From the NCBI GenBank assembly GCA_031281895.1, contig JAITET010000013.1, positions 1 to 6,436 of the forward strand: a stretch of DNA of 6,436 nucleotides, read 5' to 3'. This document shows positions 6,149 through 6,436 of the stretch, one piece after another. The DNA comes from Puniceicoccales bacterium. GTDB taxonomy: Bacteria; Verrucomicrobiota; Verrucomicrobiia; Opitutales; JAIRKQ01. The notes under the pieces are model-generated. The model had not been told where the DNA came from. It did no database searches and saw nothing but the letters and a program-made list of their open reading frames with translations. Every line of letters begins with the position of its first letter. The stretch's first letter is position 1. A program made the position numbers and the translations under genes.

Positions 6149-6436
6149 TCACGGAAGGGCAAGCAGCGATAACATGGCACCTTCTGCCACTAATTGTTTG
6201 CATGCGAGAAGGTCCATCCCCCGGCTCATCATGTAGAACATGGTATCATCATCGATGGCACCGACCGTTGCGCCATGGGAACATGTAACATTGCTGTTAG
6301 CAATGTGGAGATCGGGACAGCTGATAGCCTGTGCCCCATCTGACCATAGTACGCTGCTGCTACTCTGTCTTGCATTGCTGTTTTCGGCAATTTCATTGAT
6401 GCTAATTTTCCCATAAAACTCAGAAACTGAGGAATC
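6149..6436 (-). CDS. sufD: Fe-S cluster assembly protein SufD, C-terminal part (5' end beyond window)
   Basis: This minus-strand frame enters from the right edge and encodes the last 95 residues before a TGA at 6149-6151. SufD pairs with SufB and the ATPase SufC in the cytoplasmic SufBCD scaffold that builds Fe-S clusters. The diagnostic stretch is CPDLHIANSNVTCSHGATVG followed by IDDDTMFYMMSRGMD, the C-terminal core of SufD; its His (codon 6275-6277) matches the conserved His360 of E. coli SufD. SufB is less likely because its equivalent carries HEATTSKIG. The preceding GKISINEIAENSNARQSSS is the end of the beta-helix region. After SRGMD only about 20 residues remain, whereas the family normally has around 20 more, and a matching tail is open in another frame just downstream. 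It is convergent with topB and would be the last gene of its operon. The coding frame on the opposite diagonal (6229-6414) is a shadow of this one. Confidence 0.9.
   Translation of the reverse strand, partial: DSSVSEFYGKISINEIAENSNARQSSSSVLWSDGAQAISCPDLHIANSNVTCSHGATVGAIDDDTMFYMMSRGMDLLACKQLVAEGAMLSLLALP

Overview
The window holds six protein-coding genes and almost no intergenic DNA. Five plus-strand genes are packed end to end: three tandem family-8 glycosyltransferases (the first cut by the window edge), then tryptophanyl-tRNA synthetase (trpS) and a type IA DNA topoisomerase III (topB). A sixth gene comes in convergently from the right edge on the minus strand and is the C-terminal part of SufD, an Fe-S cluster assembly protein. 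No rRNA, tRNA, CRISPR array, insertion sequence or convincing terminator was seen.

Organism: a bacterium with AT-rich coding sequence. Glycosyltransferases of the LgtC/RfaJ type suggest a Gram-negative envelope with lipopolysaccharide or another surface glycan. None of the internal starts has a clear Shine-Dalgarno sequence. The long topoisomerase III with C-terminal repeat modules and the general look of the proteins would fit a non-proteobacterial Gram-negative lineage (for example the Verrucomicrobiota/Bacteroidota side of the tree), but this is a weak guess that only a database search could settle.

Layout: positions 3-2635 carry the three glycosyltransferase paralogues. Each downstream gene starts inside the stop region of the one before it through the same 8-base ATGGGTGA overlap, and each gene lies in a different reading frame. 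Genes 2 and 3 are about 94% identical over their first ~410 bases and then diverge abruptly, so the nucleotide-sugar-binding half is shared while the acceptor half differs. Only gene 3 keeps the canonical HxGxxKPW motif. trpS follows after 2 bases and topB after another 11, so the five genes are probably transcribed together although the two housekeeping genes have no obvious functional link to glycan synthesis. The 53 bases between topB and the sufD stop may really be the end of sufD, lost from its frame by a one-base shift.

Nothing here amounts to a clearly new system. The most interesting parts are the mosaic glycosyltransferase array and its uneven loss of active-site residues.
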